Below are positions 50,364-58,159 of a DNA stretch of 64,000 nucleotides, in pieces. The notes beneath the pieces are model-generated. The model was not told the DNA's origin. It was given only the letters and a program-made list of their open reading frames with translations, and did no database searches. The DNA comes from Streptomyces sp. CB01249 (GTDB lineage Bacteria > Actinomycetota > Actinomycetes > Streptomycetales > Streptomycetaceae): positions 1-64,000 of the forward strand of contig NZ_LISW01000004.1 in assembly GCF_001905735.1 (NCBI RefSeq), given 5' to 3'. The translations under genes and the position numbers were made by a program. Numbering within the stretch: the first letter of the stretch is position 1; each line of letters opens with the position of its first letter.

Positions 50364-51002
50364 TCAGGTGCGCGTCGCGTAGTCGCCGAGGCCCTTCTCC
50401 AGCAGGTCGAAGCCCCGGTGGGCGAGTGCGACGGCGTCGGGGACGACCGCAGCCGCCGGTTCGCCGGCCAGCAGGCGCCTGCGGTTCTCGGTGAGCAGGG
50501 CGTTGCGCGTACCGAGGAGCTGGGAGGCGACGATGCGCGCGATGACCGGCTCCTCGCCCTCCTCGATCAGGGCCTCGGTGAGCTGGTCCTGCGTACGCAC
50601 GAAGAAGGAGTGGGCGCGGGTGAGCAGGGCGGGCGTCTCCAGGATGAGCCGGACGATGCCCAGGGCGAGCGGGTGGTCCCCCATCCCCACCGAGGGGTCG
50701 TGGCGCTCGACGGCCTCCACGAACTGCCTCCGCAGCGCCGCGACCGCCGATTCGCCGGGCGCGCGCTCCCGCACGATCCGGGCGGCGTCGCCGACGTGCT
50801 CCTCCAGCGGCGCGAAGACCAGGTCTTCCTTGCTGTCGAAGTAGTTGAAGACGGTCATTTTCGATACATCGGCCGCGTCGGCGATCTCCGCGACGGAGAC
50901 CTGGTCGAACCCGCGCTCGGAGAAGAGCTTGGTGGCCGTTTCCAGCAGCCGCCGCCGGGTTTCCCTCTTCTTGCGCTCGCGCAGGCCCATCCCCTCGGTC
51001 AT
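50364..51002 (-). CDS. TetR-family regulator
   Basis: 212 residues. The N-terminal DNA-binding domain is textbook: RRLLETATKLFSERGFDQVSVAEIADAADVSKMTVFNYFDSKEDLV (parts: RLLETATKLFSERGF and VAEIADAADVSKMTVFNYF). The helical effector domain follows. It is divergent from the DHA2 exporter at 51130, its probable target. ATG 51002 has TACAGT (51009-51014) six bases upstream, which suggests a leaderless transcript. The inducer is unknown. Confidence 0.93.
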   Translation of the reverse strand: MTEGMGLRERKKRETRRRLLETATKLFSERGFDQVSVAEIADAADVSKMTVFNYFDSKEDLVFAPLEEHVGDAARIVRERAPGESAVAALRRQFVEAVERHDPSVGMGDHPLALGIVRLILETPALLTRAHSFFVRTQDQLTEALIEEGEEPVIARIVASQLLGTRNALLTENRRRLLAGEPAAAVVPDAVALAHRGFDLLEKGLGDYATRT

Positions 51003-51006
51003 GACC

Positions 51007-51069
51007 TCACTGTACCAGGATGAAAATTAATCCCGGACGAAAACTTGACTCGGTACACAAATACAGTGA
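51007..51069. promoter_or_regulatory. Divergent promoter/operator region of the TetR-MFS pair
   Basis: TCACTGTA (51007-51014) and TACAGTGA (51062-51069) form an 8-base inverted repeat 47 bases apart. Each half contains a TACAGT -10-like element for its own gene. The AT-rich core lies between. The symmetry suggests two copies of one control element. Confidence 0.5.
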
Positions 51070-51129
51070 ACAGTGGGACCCGACCACAGCGGTGCGCGTC
51101 GGCACCGCCCGGCAGGGGGGATCCCAGTC

Positions 51130-52656
51130 ATGCCCGGAACAGCCACAGCGCCCGCGCCAGGGCGGACGACCGCGGACGGACAACAGGCCGGCGGCCGGAG
51201 CGCCACGATCGCCGTGGCGCTCTGCATCGTCACGATCCTGCTGGCCGTGCTGGACTCGAACATCGTGTCCTCGGCGACCGTCCCGATCGTCCGCGACCTC
51301 GATCCGGTCCACGGCGTCGACCGGATCCCGTGGCTGATCGCCGCCTACCAGCTCGCCGCGACCGCCGCACTGCCCCTGTACGGCAAGCTCTGCGACACCC
51401 TCGGCTCGAAGAAGGTCTTCATCGGGGCGCTCGCCACCTTCCTCACCGGCTCCGCGCTGTGCGGGATGGCCCAGTCCATGGGCGAGCTGATCGCCGCCCG
51501 CGCCTTCCAGGGCATCGGCGGCGGCGGGCTGATGAGCGTCACCATGGTCGTCCTCCGCCAGCTCGGCACGGCGGGCTCCGAGGAGGGCGAGGGCGCCAAG
51601 GCCAAGGGCGGCGACAGGAAGGGCAGCATCGGCGGGATCATCGCCGGTGCGGGCATGGCGCTCGGCCCCTGGCTGGGCGGTGCCCTGGCCGACCACGCGG
51701 GCTGGCGCTGGATCTTCTACGTCAACCTGCCCGTCGGCATCGCCGTCCTGATCGGCGCGGTCTTCGTCGTGAAGCTCCCCGCCCGCACCGCGCGCCACCG
51801 CATCGACTTCCTCGGCGCCGGTCTCGCCGCCGCCTTCTCCACCGCGCTGCTCCTGGTCACCGAGTGGGGCGGCGAGGACTACGCGTGGACCTCGCCGGTC
51901 ATCGTCGGCCTCGCCGTCGCCGCCGTCGTCGCGCTCGGCCTGTTCCTGTGGCGCCAGGCCACGGCCGCCGAACCGATCCTGCCGCTCTCGCTCTTCCGGC
52001 TGCGGCTCATGCGGTACGGCTTCGCGGTCCAGGGTCTGGTCGGCGTCGCGATGATGGGGTCGATCGTCTACGTGATGATCTACCTCCAGGTGGTCCGCGG
52101 GGTCGCCGCGACGTCGGCGGGTCTCTTCCTGGTCCCGATGGCGATCGGAATGACCGTCGTCGGGCTCGTCTCCGGGCGCCTGGTCGCGGCCGGCTGGTCG
52201 CAGAAGACCTTCGTCGTCAGCGGCACGGTCTTCGCCTCCGCCGCCCTGGCCCTGCTGACCACGCTCGACACGGACACCGGCCTGTGGACCGTGCGCGGCG
52301 CGCTGCTGCTCATGGGGATCGGCTTCGGCCAGCTCATCGGCCAGCTGATCGAGCTCGTCCAGGACACCGCCCCGCCCGCCCAACTGGGCGTCGCCACCAC
52401 CGGCGTCCGCTTCTTCCAGACCCTCGGCACGGCCCTGGGAGCCTCCCTCTTCGGAGCCGTGCTCAGCAGGGTCTACGCCGCCAAGGGCCCCGGCGGAACG
52501 ACGAGCGACATCGGCCGCCTCACCGGGGCCGTCCGCGACCGGGCCCTGGACGCCTTCGTCTCCTCGACGGACGTGGTCTTCGCCTGCGCCACCGGCGCGA
52601 TGCTCCTCGCCCTGATCCTGGCGATCCGGCTGCCCGGCACCCGTACGAGAGCCTGA
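51130..52656 (+). CDS. DHA2-family MFS drug exporter
   Basis: 508 residues with about 14 membrane segments, as in EmrB/QacA-type proton antiporters. The motif LDSNIVSSATVPIVRDL in TM1 matches the family's LDxTIVNVALP signature. The motif after TM2 is GKLCDTLGSKKVF, and the motif C-like segment is AGAGMALGPWLGGALAD. An insertion of charged residues (EEGEGAKAKGGDRKG) lies in a cytoplasmic loop. It probably exports a toxic compound under control of the divergent TetR repressor. ATG 51130 has a G-rich ribosome site about nine bases upstream. Confidence 0.94.
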   Translation: MPGTATAPAPGRTTADGQQAGGRSATIAVALCIVTILLAVLDSNIVSSATVPIVRDLDPVHGVDRIPWLIAAYQLAATAALPLYGKLCDTLGSKKVFIGALATFLTGSALCGMAQSMGELIAARAFQGIGGGGLMSVTMVVLRQLGTAGSEEGEGAKAKGGDRKGSIGGIIAGAGMALGPWLGGALADHAGWRWIFYVNLPVGIAVLIGAVFVVKLPARTARHRIDFLGAGLAAAFSTALLLVTEWGGEDYAWTSPVIVGLAVAAVVALGLFLWRQATAAEPILPLSLFRLRLMRYGFAVQGLVGVAMMGSIVYVMIYLQVVRGVAATSAGLFLVPMAIGMTVVGLVSGRLVAAGWSQKTFVVSGTVFASAALALLTTLDTDTGLWTVRGALLLMGIGFGQLIGQLIELVQDTAPPAQLGVATTGVRFFQTLGTALGASLFGAVLSRVYAAKGPGGTTSDIGRLTGAVRDRALDAFVSSTDVVFACATGAMLLALILAIRLPGTRTRA

Positions 52657-52725
52657 CCCTTCCCCGTACGAGCCGGGGGCGAACCTCCCACCGGGGCCCC
52701 GCACTTCCCCGTACGCACCACGCGA

Positions 52726-52759
52726 AAACCCCCGACCGGGCTGAACCGGTCGGGGGTTT
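52726..52759. terminator. Bidirectional terminator between the exporter and purL
   Basis: AAACCCCCGACCG (52726-52738) pairs with CGGTCGGGGGTTT (52747-52759), with an eight-base loop. It lies in the convergent gap, with T-rich ends in both directions. Confidence 0.88.
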
Positions 52760-52779
52760 CGGCGTGTGCGGTCCGGGAA

Positions 52780-55029
52780 CTACGCGAGCAGCGCCGGGAT
52801 CGTCTCCTCGTGCGCGGTGCGCAGCTCGCTCAGCGGGATGCTGAACTCGCCCTGGATCTCGATCGCGTCGCCGTCCACGACACCGATGCGGGTCACGGGC
52901 AGACCGCGCGCCCCGCACATGTCGTTGAACCGCAGCTCCTCGCTGCGCGGCACCGAGACGACCGCGCGGCCCGCGGACTCGGAGAACAGCAGCGTGAACG
53001 CGTCGAGGCCGTCCGGCACGACCAGCCGGGCACCCTTCCCGCCACGCAGGCAGGACTCGGTGACCGCCTGGATCAGTCCGCCGTCCGACAGGTCGTGCGC
53101 CGCGTCGATCATGCCGTCGCGGGAGGCCGAGATCAGGATCTCGGCGAGCAGCTTCTCGCGGCCCAGGTCCACCTTGGGCGGCATCCCGCCGAGGTGGTTG
53201 TGGACGACCTCGGACCAGGCCGAGCCGCCGAACTCCTCACGCGTGTCACCCAGCAGGTAGAGGAGCTGGCCCTCTTCCCCGAAGGCGACCGGCGTACGCC
53301 GCGTGACGTCGTCGATCACACCGAGCACGGCCACGACCGGCGTCGGGTGGATCGCCGTGTCACCGGTCTGGTTGTACAGCGAGACGTTGCCGCCGGTGAC
53401 CGGGGTGCCCAGCTCCAGGCAGCCGTCCGCGAGACCACGGGTGGCCTCGGCGAACTGCCACATGACGTCCGGGTCCTCGGGCGAACCGAAGTTCAGGCAG
53501 TCCGAGATCGCGAGCGGCTTGGCACCGGTCGCGGCCACGTTCCGGTACGACTCCGCCAGCGCGAGCTGCGCACCGGTGTACGGGTCGAGCTTCGCGTACC
53601 GGCCGTTGCCGTCCGTCGCCATGGCCACGCCGAGGTTGGACTCCTCGTCGATGCGGACCATGCCGGCGTCCTCGGGCATCGCGAGCACGGTGTTGCCCTG
53701 CACGAACCGGTCGTACTGGTCCGTGATCCAGGACTTCGACGCCTGGTTCGGCGAGGCGACCAGCCGGAGGACCTGCTCGCGCAGCTCCGCGCCGTTCGCC
53801 GGGCGGGCCAGCTTGCCCGCGTCGTCGGCCTGGAGCGCGTCCTGCCAGGACGGGCGGGCGAACGGGCGGTGGTACGTCGGACCCTCGTGGGCGACGGACC
53901 GCGGCGGCACGTCCACGATCTGCTCGCCGTGCCAGAAGATCTCCAGCTGCGAGCCCTCGGTCACCTCACCGATGACGGTGGCGATGACGTCCCACTTCTC
54001 GCAGATCTCCAGGAAGCGGTCGACGTGCTGCGGCTCGACGATGGCGCACATGCGCTCCTGCGACTCGCTCATGAGGATTTCCTCGGGCGAGAGGGAGGAG
54101 TCGCGCAGCGGCACGGTGTCCAGCTCGACGCGCATGCCGCCGGAGCCCGCGGAGGCCAGCTCGGACGTGGCGCAGGAGAGCCCGGCGCCGCCGAGGTCCT
54201 GGATGCCCGCGACGAGCTTCTCCTTGAAGATCTCCAGGGTGCACTCGATGAGGAGCTTCTCCTGGAACGGGTCGCCGACCTGGACGGCCGGGCGCTTGGC
54301 CGGGCCGGTCGACTCGAAGGTCTCCGAGGCCAGCACGGAGACGCCGCCGATGCCGTCACCACCGGTGCGGGCGCCGTAGAGGATGACCTTGTTGCCGGGA
54401 CCCGACGCCTGCGCGAGGTGGATGTCCTCGTGCTTCATCACACCGATGCAGCCGGCGTTGACCAGCGGGTTTCCCTGATAGCAGGCGTCGAAAACGACCT
54501 CGCCGCCGATGTTCGGCAGACCGAGGCAGTTGCCGTACCCGCCGATGCCCGCGACCACACCCGGCAGGACCCGCTTGGTGTCCGGGTGGTCGGCCGCACC
54601 GAAGCGCAGCGGGTCCACGACGGCGACCGGGCGGGCACCCATGGCGAGGATGTCGCGGACGATGCCGCCGACGCCCGTCGCCGCGCCCTGGTAGGGCTCG
54701 ATGTACGAGGGGTGGTTGTGCGACTCGACCTTGAAGGTGACCGCGTACCCCTGACCGACGTCGACCACACCGGCGTTCTCACCGATGCCGACGAGCATGG
54801 CGTCGTTGGCGGGGACCTTCTCGCCGAACTGCTTGAGGTGGACCTTGCTGCTCTTGTACGAGCAGTGCTCGGACCACATCACGGAGTACATGGCGAGCTC
54901 GGCGCCGGTGGGACGGCGGCCCAGGATCTCGCGGATGCGCGCGTACTCGTCCTCCTTGAGGCCGAGTTCCTTCCAGGGCTGCGCGGTGTCCGGGGTTTCG
55001 GCCGCGTGCTTGACCGTGTCCAGGCTCAT
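52780..55029 (-). CDS. purL: FGAM synthase subunit PurL
   Basis: 749 residues, the small (multi-subunit) PurL. It converts FGAR to FGAM using ammonia from PurQ, held in complex with PurS. Motifs: YSVMWSEHCSYKSSK, KVESHNHPSYIEPYQGAATGVGGIVRD (as VESHNHPSYIEP and GAATGVGGIVRD), GGDGIGGVSVLAS, GGAGLSCA and AHDLSDGGLIQAV. ATG 55029 overlaps the purQ stop by four bases (ATGA), so translation is coupled. Confidence 0.97.
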   Translation of the reverse strand: MSLDTVKHAAETPDTAQPWKELGLKEDEYARIREILGRRPTGAELAMYSVMWSEHCSYKSSKVHLKQFGEKVPANDAMLVGIGENAGVVDVGQGYAVTFKVESHNHPSYIEPYQGAATGVGGIVRDILAMGARPVAVVDPLRFGAADHPDTKRVLPGVVAGIGGYGNCLGLPNIGGEVVFDACYQGNPLVNAGCIGVMKHEDIHLAQASGPGNKVILYGARTGGDGIGGVSVLASETFESTGPAKRPAVQVGDPFQEKLLIECTLEIFKEKLVAGIQDLGGAGLSCATSELASAGSGGMRVELDTVPLRDSSLSPEEILMSESQERMCAIVEPQHVDRFLEICEKWDVIATVIGEVTEGSQLEIFWHGEQIVDVPPRSVAHEGPTYHRPFARPSWQDALQADDAGKLARPANGAELREQVLRLVASPNQASKSWITDQYDRFVQGNTVLAMPEDAGMVRIDEESNLGVAMATDGNGRYAKLDPYTGAQLALAESYRNVAATGAKPLAISDCLNFGSPEDPDVMWQFAEATRGLADGCLELGTPVTGGNVSLYNQTGDTAIHPTPVVAVLGVIDDVTRRTPVAFGEEGQLLYLLGDTREEFGGSAWSEVVHNHLGGMPPKVDLGREKLLAEILISASRDGMIDAAHDLSDGGLIQAVTESCLRGGKGARLVVPDGLDAFTLLFSESAGRAVVSVPRSEELRFNDMCGARGLPVTRIGVVDGDAIEIQGEFSIPLSELRTAHEETIPALLA

Positions 55030-55706
55030 GCGTTGACCAGCTTCTTGATGATCGAGGTGAAGAAACCGAGACCGTCGGTGCGACCGGTGCCGATCAGCGG
55101 CTCCACGGCGTGCTCCGGGTGCGGCATCAGGCCGACGACGTTGCCCGCGGCGTTGGTGATGCCGGCGATGTCGCGCAGCGAGCCGTTCGGGTTGCGGCCC
55201 ACGTAGCGGAAGGCGACGCGGCCCTCGGCCTCCAGCGCGTCGAGCGTGTGCTCGTCGGCGGTGTAGCGACCGTCCATGTTCTTGAGCGGTACGGAGATCT
55301 CCTGGCCCGCGGAGTAGTCCGAGGTCCAGGCGGTCTCCGCGTTCTCGACGCGGAGGGTCTGGTCGCGGCAGATGAAGTGCAGGTGGTTGTTGCGCAGCAT
55401 CGCGCCGGGCAGCAGGTGCGCCTCGGTCAGGATCTGGAAGCCGTTGCAGATGCCGAGGACCGGCATGCCCGCCTTCGCCTGCTCGATCACCGTCTCCATG
55501 ACCGGCGAGAACCGGGAGATGGCTCCGGCGCGCAGATAGTCGCCGTACGAGAAACCGCCCGCCAGGATCACCGCGTCGACCTGGTGCAGGTCCTTGTCGC
55601 GGTGCCACAGCGATACGGGCTCCGCGCCCGCGACGCGAACGGCCCGAAGGGCGTCCTGGTCATCGAGCGTGCCCGGAAAGGTGACGACTCCGATACGAGC
55701 AGTCAC
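55026..55706 (-). CDS. purQ: FGAM synthase glutaminase subunit PurQ
   Basis: 226 residues, class I glutamine amidotransferase. The nucleophile is Cys87 in VLGICNGFQ. The histidine/glutamate pair is in GLMPHPEHAVEP. The oxyanion region is AGGFSYGDYLRAGA. It delivers ammonia to PurL. GTG 55706 overlaps the purS stop (GTGA), and its own stop overlaps the purL start, making a tightly coupled purS-purQ-purL operon. Confidence 0.97.
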   Translation of the reverse strand: MTARIGVVTFPGTLDDQDALRAVRVAGAEPVSLWHRDKDLHQVDAVILAGGFSYGDYLRAGAISRFSPVMETVIEQAKAGMPVLGICNGFQILTEAHLLPGAMLRNNHLHFICRDQTLRVENAETAWTSDYSAGQEISVPLKNMDGRYTADEHTLDALEAEGRVAFRYVGRNPNGSLRDIAGITNAAGNVVGLMPHPEHAVEPLIGTGRTDGLGFFTSIIKKLVNA

Positions 55707-55963
55707 TTCGACTCCTCGGCGTTCTCCACCTTGACGGTGAAGTCCTCGATCACGGTGTTGGCGAGGAACGTCTCCGCCATCTCGTGAATACGGGCGAGGG
55801 CGGCGTCATCGACCGGTCCCTCGACCTGCAGCTCGAAACGCTTTCCCTGACGTACGTCCGCGATTCCCTCGAAGCCGAGACGGGGCAGTGCGCGCTGCAC
55901 CGCCTGTCCCTGCGGGTCGAGGATCTCGGGCTTGAGCATGACGTCGACTACGACGCGTGCCAC
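55703..55963 (-). CDS. purS: FGAM synthase subunit PurS
   Basis: 86 residues from GTG 55963 (GGAG five bases upstream). The small structural subunit that bridges PurQ and PurL and helps channel ammonia. Conserved VVVDVMLKPEILDPQGQAV and VRQGKRFELQVEG are present. It is the first gene of purS-purQ-purL. Confidence 0.96.
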   Translation of the reverse strand: MARVVVDVMLKPEILDPQGQAVQRALPRLGFEGIADVRQGKRFELQVEGPVDDAALARIHEMAETFLANTVIEDFTVKVENAEESK

Positions 55964-56297
55964 TGGCACTCCCGGTGTGGTGGTGTGGTGCGGCTGTTTC
56001 TCCGGAGGGGGTACCCCGGACCCCCGCGGGTCCACTCAGCGTACCTGGCCGGAAATTCTACGCGGGTAGATATCAAACGGGATAGATCACGTCCAGATAT
56101 CGGCCGATCGCCGGACGGCGGAAAAGCCGCGAAACAAATGCTCACGAGCGGCACACATAGCGGGCGGACACGCGGAAGTAATTGGACGGGCTTCACAATG
56201 CGGTGCCACTCGCTGTACAAATGATTACCGGGGAATGCAGCATTGCCCCGGAGCACCGACAACAGTCGGCCCGCATCCGCGCTCACAGCCGGAAGGC
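55964..56297. promoter_or_regulatory. Divergent control region between purS and lsrL
   Basis: No gene. A locally AT-rich segment (56050-56100) holds the inverted repeat TCTAC-GCGG-GTAGA (56057-56070). On the minus strand this contains TAGAAT, a -10 candidate for the purSQL operon. No purine riboswitch was seen. Confidence 0.45.
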
Positions 56298-56330
56298 CGG
56301 CATCGACGCATGTCAGACGCGTCGATGCCG
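56298..56330 (+). promoter_or_regulatory. Large hairpin in the lsrL leader
   Basis: CGGCATCGACGC (56298-56309) pairs perfectly with GCGTCGATGCCG (56319-56330) around a nine-base loop. The ribosome site (AGGAAAGGA) begins two bases later. There is no T-run, so it is not a usual terminator. Confidence 0.7.
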
Positions 56331-56349
56331 TAGGAAAGGACCGATATCC

Positions 56350-56685
56350 GTGGCGCAGCGCGTAGTGGTCACACTCTCCGACGACATCGACGGGGGCACG
56401 GCGGCGGAAACGGTCACCTTCGCCCTGGACGGGAAGTCGTACGAGATCGACCTCAATCCGTCCAACGCAAAGAAACTGCGGAACGCCCTGGCCCCGTACA
56501 TGGCGGCCGGTCGCAAGCAGACAAATGCCGGCAAGCACGGCAAGACCCCCGTTCCGTACCGGCACACCTCGCTCGCGCCCGACCCGGCGGCGGTGCGCGC
56601 CTGGGCGCGCTCGCACCGGATGGACGTGCCCGCCCGGGGCCGCATCCCGAAGAGCGTGTACGAGGCGTTCCAGGAAGCGAGTTGA
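56350..56685 (+). CDS. lsrL: Lsr2-family nucleoid protein LsrL
   Basis: 111 residues from GTG 56350 (AAAGGA nine bases upstream). The N-terminal oligomerisation domain is AQRVVVTLSDDIDGGTAAETVTFALDG, given as VVVTLSDDIDGG and ETVTFALDGKSYEIDL. The C-terminal domain ends RAWARSHRMDVPARGRIPKSVYEAF. The AT-hook-like RGR sits in PARGRIPK. It would coat AT-rich DNA and silence genes. Streptomyces carry Lsr2 and the paralogue LsrL; the place beside purS fits LsrL (SCO4076) as I remember. Confidence 0.92.
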   Translation: MAQRVVVTLSDDIDGGTAAETVTFALDGKSYEIDLNPSNAKKLRNALAPYMAAGRKQTNAGKHGKTPVPYRHTSLAPDPAAVRAWARSHRMDVPARGRIPKSVYEAFQEAS

Positions 56686-56718
56686 CCCGGCGACAGGTCC
56701 GGCGGGGCTCCGTCGGAG

Positions 56719-56759
56719 GACCTGCGGGGGAGCCGACTTGCGCGACACCCCCGCAGGTC
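56719..56759 (+). terminator. Terminator of lsrL overlapping the tRNA-Gly promoter
   Basis: GACCTGCGGGGG (56719-56730) pairs with CCCCCGCAGGTC (56748-56759). The 17-base loop contains TTGCGC, the -35 candidate of the next tRNA. Confidence 0.75.
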
Positions 56760-56768
56760 GGATAGAGT
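56738..56768 (+). promoter_or_regulatory. Promoter of tRNA-Gly(TCC)
   Basis: TTGCGC (56738-56743), a 19-base spacer and TAGAGT (56763-56768), about 50 bases before the tRNA. The spacer is one or two bases longer than ideal. Confidence 0.55.
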
Positions 56769-56818
56769 CTGGAACACGCCGAGGGGCGAGGCCGAAAAGG
56801 CCGAACCCCACGCAGCGT

Positions 56819-56890
56819 GCGGGTGTAGTTCAGTAGTAGAACATCCCCCTTCCAGGGGGAAGGCGCAGTGTGCAATTCCTGTCACCCGCT
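56819..56890 (+). tRNA. tRNA-Gly(TCC)
   Basis: A 72-base cloverleaf with anticodon loop CTTCCAG. Its T-loop region (GCAATTC) is less standard than in the other tRNAs here. Confidence 0.93.
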
Positions 56891-56925
56891 CTGCACGACT
56901 TGCAGGACCACTCCGGTGGATCAGG

Positions 56926-56931
56926 TAGAGT
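56926..56931 (+). promoter_or_regulatory. -10 element of tRNA-Gly(GCC) copy 1
   Basis: TAGAGT about 39 bases before the tRNA, the same hexamer as the upstream tRNA promoter. The -35 is unclear. Confidence 0.45.
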
Positions 56932-56969
56932 AGTGCTCGCTCCACCGGTGAAAGCCGAGTGGTTGCAAT

Positions 56970-57042
56970 GCGGACGTAGCTCAGTTGGTAGAGCGCAACC
57001 TTGCCAAGGTTGAGGTCGCCAGTTCGAACCTGGTCGTCCGCT
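56970..57042 (+). tRNA. tRNA-Gly(GCC), copy 1
   Basis: A 73-base cloverleaf with anticodon loop TTGCCAA. It is identical to the copy at 60955-61027. Confidence 0.96.
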
Positions 57043-57049
57043 CAGAATA

Positions 57050-57083
57050 CGAAGGCCCCGGTCGATTCCGACCGGGGCCTTCG
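57050..57083 (+). terminator. Terminator of tRNA-Gly(GCC) copy 1
   Basis: CGAAGGCCCCGGTCG (57050-57064) pairs with CGACCGGGGCCTTCG (57069-57083); a perfect 15-bp stem with a four-base loop. Confidence 0.88.
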
Positions 57084-57143
57084 TCGTGTTCCCGTCCCTT
57101 TCGGTCGGCTCCCTGTGTCTTCCCGGCCCGCGCGCCACCACCC

Positions 57144-57171
57144 ATGACGTTTGTCATGAGTGGTGATGACA
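57144..57171. promoter_or_regulatory. DesR-like operator ahead of the ABC-kinase operon
   Basis: ATGAC-GTTT-GTCAT (57144-57157) overlaps TGTCAT-N8-ATGACA (57152-57171), so the same GTCAT half-site serves two inverted repeats. It lies about 45 bases before the ABC start and fits the LuxR/DesR-type response regulator encoded by this operon. Confidence 0.65.
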
Positions 57172-57214
57172 GTCCGCACTGCCCCGGGCCCGGCGCGGAC
57201 GGAAACCTGAAGAC

Positions 57215-58159
57215 ATGACCAGCGACGACAAGTCCCGAGAGTGCGTGATCCAGGCGGAAGACGTCCGGCGCAGCTATGCCGGCGGCTTCGAGGCCGTGTC
57301 CGGCGTCTCCTTCTCCGTGGCCCGCGGCGAGCTCTTCGCCCTCCTCGGTACGAACGGGGCCGGCAAGACCTCCACCGTCGAGCTTCTGGAGGGCCTGGCC
57401 CGGCCGGACGGCGGCACGGTCCGGGTGCTGGGCCGCGACCCCTTCGCCGAGCGCGCGCAGGTCCGTCCGCGGATAGGCGTGATGCTCCAGGAGGGCGGCT
57501 TCCCGTCCGAGTTGTCGGTCGCCGAGACGGTACGGATGTGGGCGGGCTGCACCAGCGGTGCCCGGCCCACCGGCGAGGCCCTGGAGCTGGTCGGGCTCGG
57601 CCACCGCGCCCGCGTCCGGGTCAAGCAGCTCTCGGGCGGAGAGCGGCGGCGGCTCGACCTGGCGCTGGCGCTGCTCGGCCGGCCCGAGGTGCTCTTCCTG
57701 GACGAGCCGACCACCGGTCTCGACGCGGAGGGCCGCCGCGACACCTGGGCGCTGGTGCGCCGCCTCCAGGAGGACGGCATCACCGTGCTGCTCACCACGC
57801 ACTACCTGGAGGAGGCCGAGGCCCTCGCGGACCGGCTGGCGATCATGCACCGCGGCCGGATCGTGACCGCGGGCACCACGGCCGAGGTGACGGCGGCCCG
57901 CCCCGCCCGCATCCGCTTCGAACTGCCCGAGGGCGTTCCGGCGGCACGGCTTCCCCTGGAGCTCCGCGCCGCCGCCGAGGGCCCCCGCGTCGAGATACGG
58001 ACGCACCGCCTCCAGGACGCCCTGACCGAACTGCTCCGCTGGGCCGACGAGTCGGACGTCCGGCTCCACGGGCTCGACGCCCGCTCCGCCTCCCTCGAAG
58101 AGGCGTTCCTCGACATCGCGAAGTCCGCCGCCGAAACCGAAGAGGTGCCCGTCCCGTGA
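57215..58159 (+). CDS. ABC-2 transporter ATP-binding protein
   Basis: 314 residues. Walker A GTNGAGKTST, Q-loop MLQEGGF, signature LSGGERRRLDLAL, Walker B VLFLDEPTTGLD and switch His in LTTHYLEEAE are all present. The C-terminal about 80 residues (ARPARIRFELPEGVPA onward) are the accessory domain of drug/lipid exporter ATPases. It powers the adjoining permease. Its stop overlaps the permease start (GTGA), and the kinase and regulator genes follow, making a four-gene operon. Confidence 0.96.
   Translation: MTSDDKSRECVIQAEDVRRSYAGGFEAVSGVSFSVARGELFALLGTNGAGKTSTVELLEGLARPDGGTVRVLGRDPFAERAQVRPRIGVMLQEGGFPSELSVAETVRMWAGCTSGARPTGEALELVGLGHRARVRVKQLSGGERRRLDLALALLGRPEVLFLDEPTTGLDAEGRRDTWALVRRLQEDGITVLLTTHYLEEAEALADRLAIMHRGRIVTAGTTAEVTAARPARIRFELPEGVPAARLPLELRAAAEGPRVEIRTHRLQDALTELLRWADESDVRLHGLDARSASLEEAFLDIAKSAAETEEVPVP

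Noticed and set aside
52810..55206. A 798-codon plus-strand frame across purL
   Set aside because: Antisense shadow of purL; no motifs and no ribosome site.
55964..56349. Purine riboswitch or PurR-type operator ahead of purS
   Set aside because: No purine aptamer core or known operator is visible; only a small inverted repeat is present.
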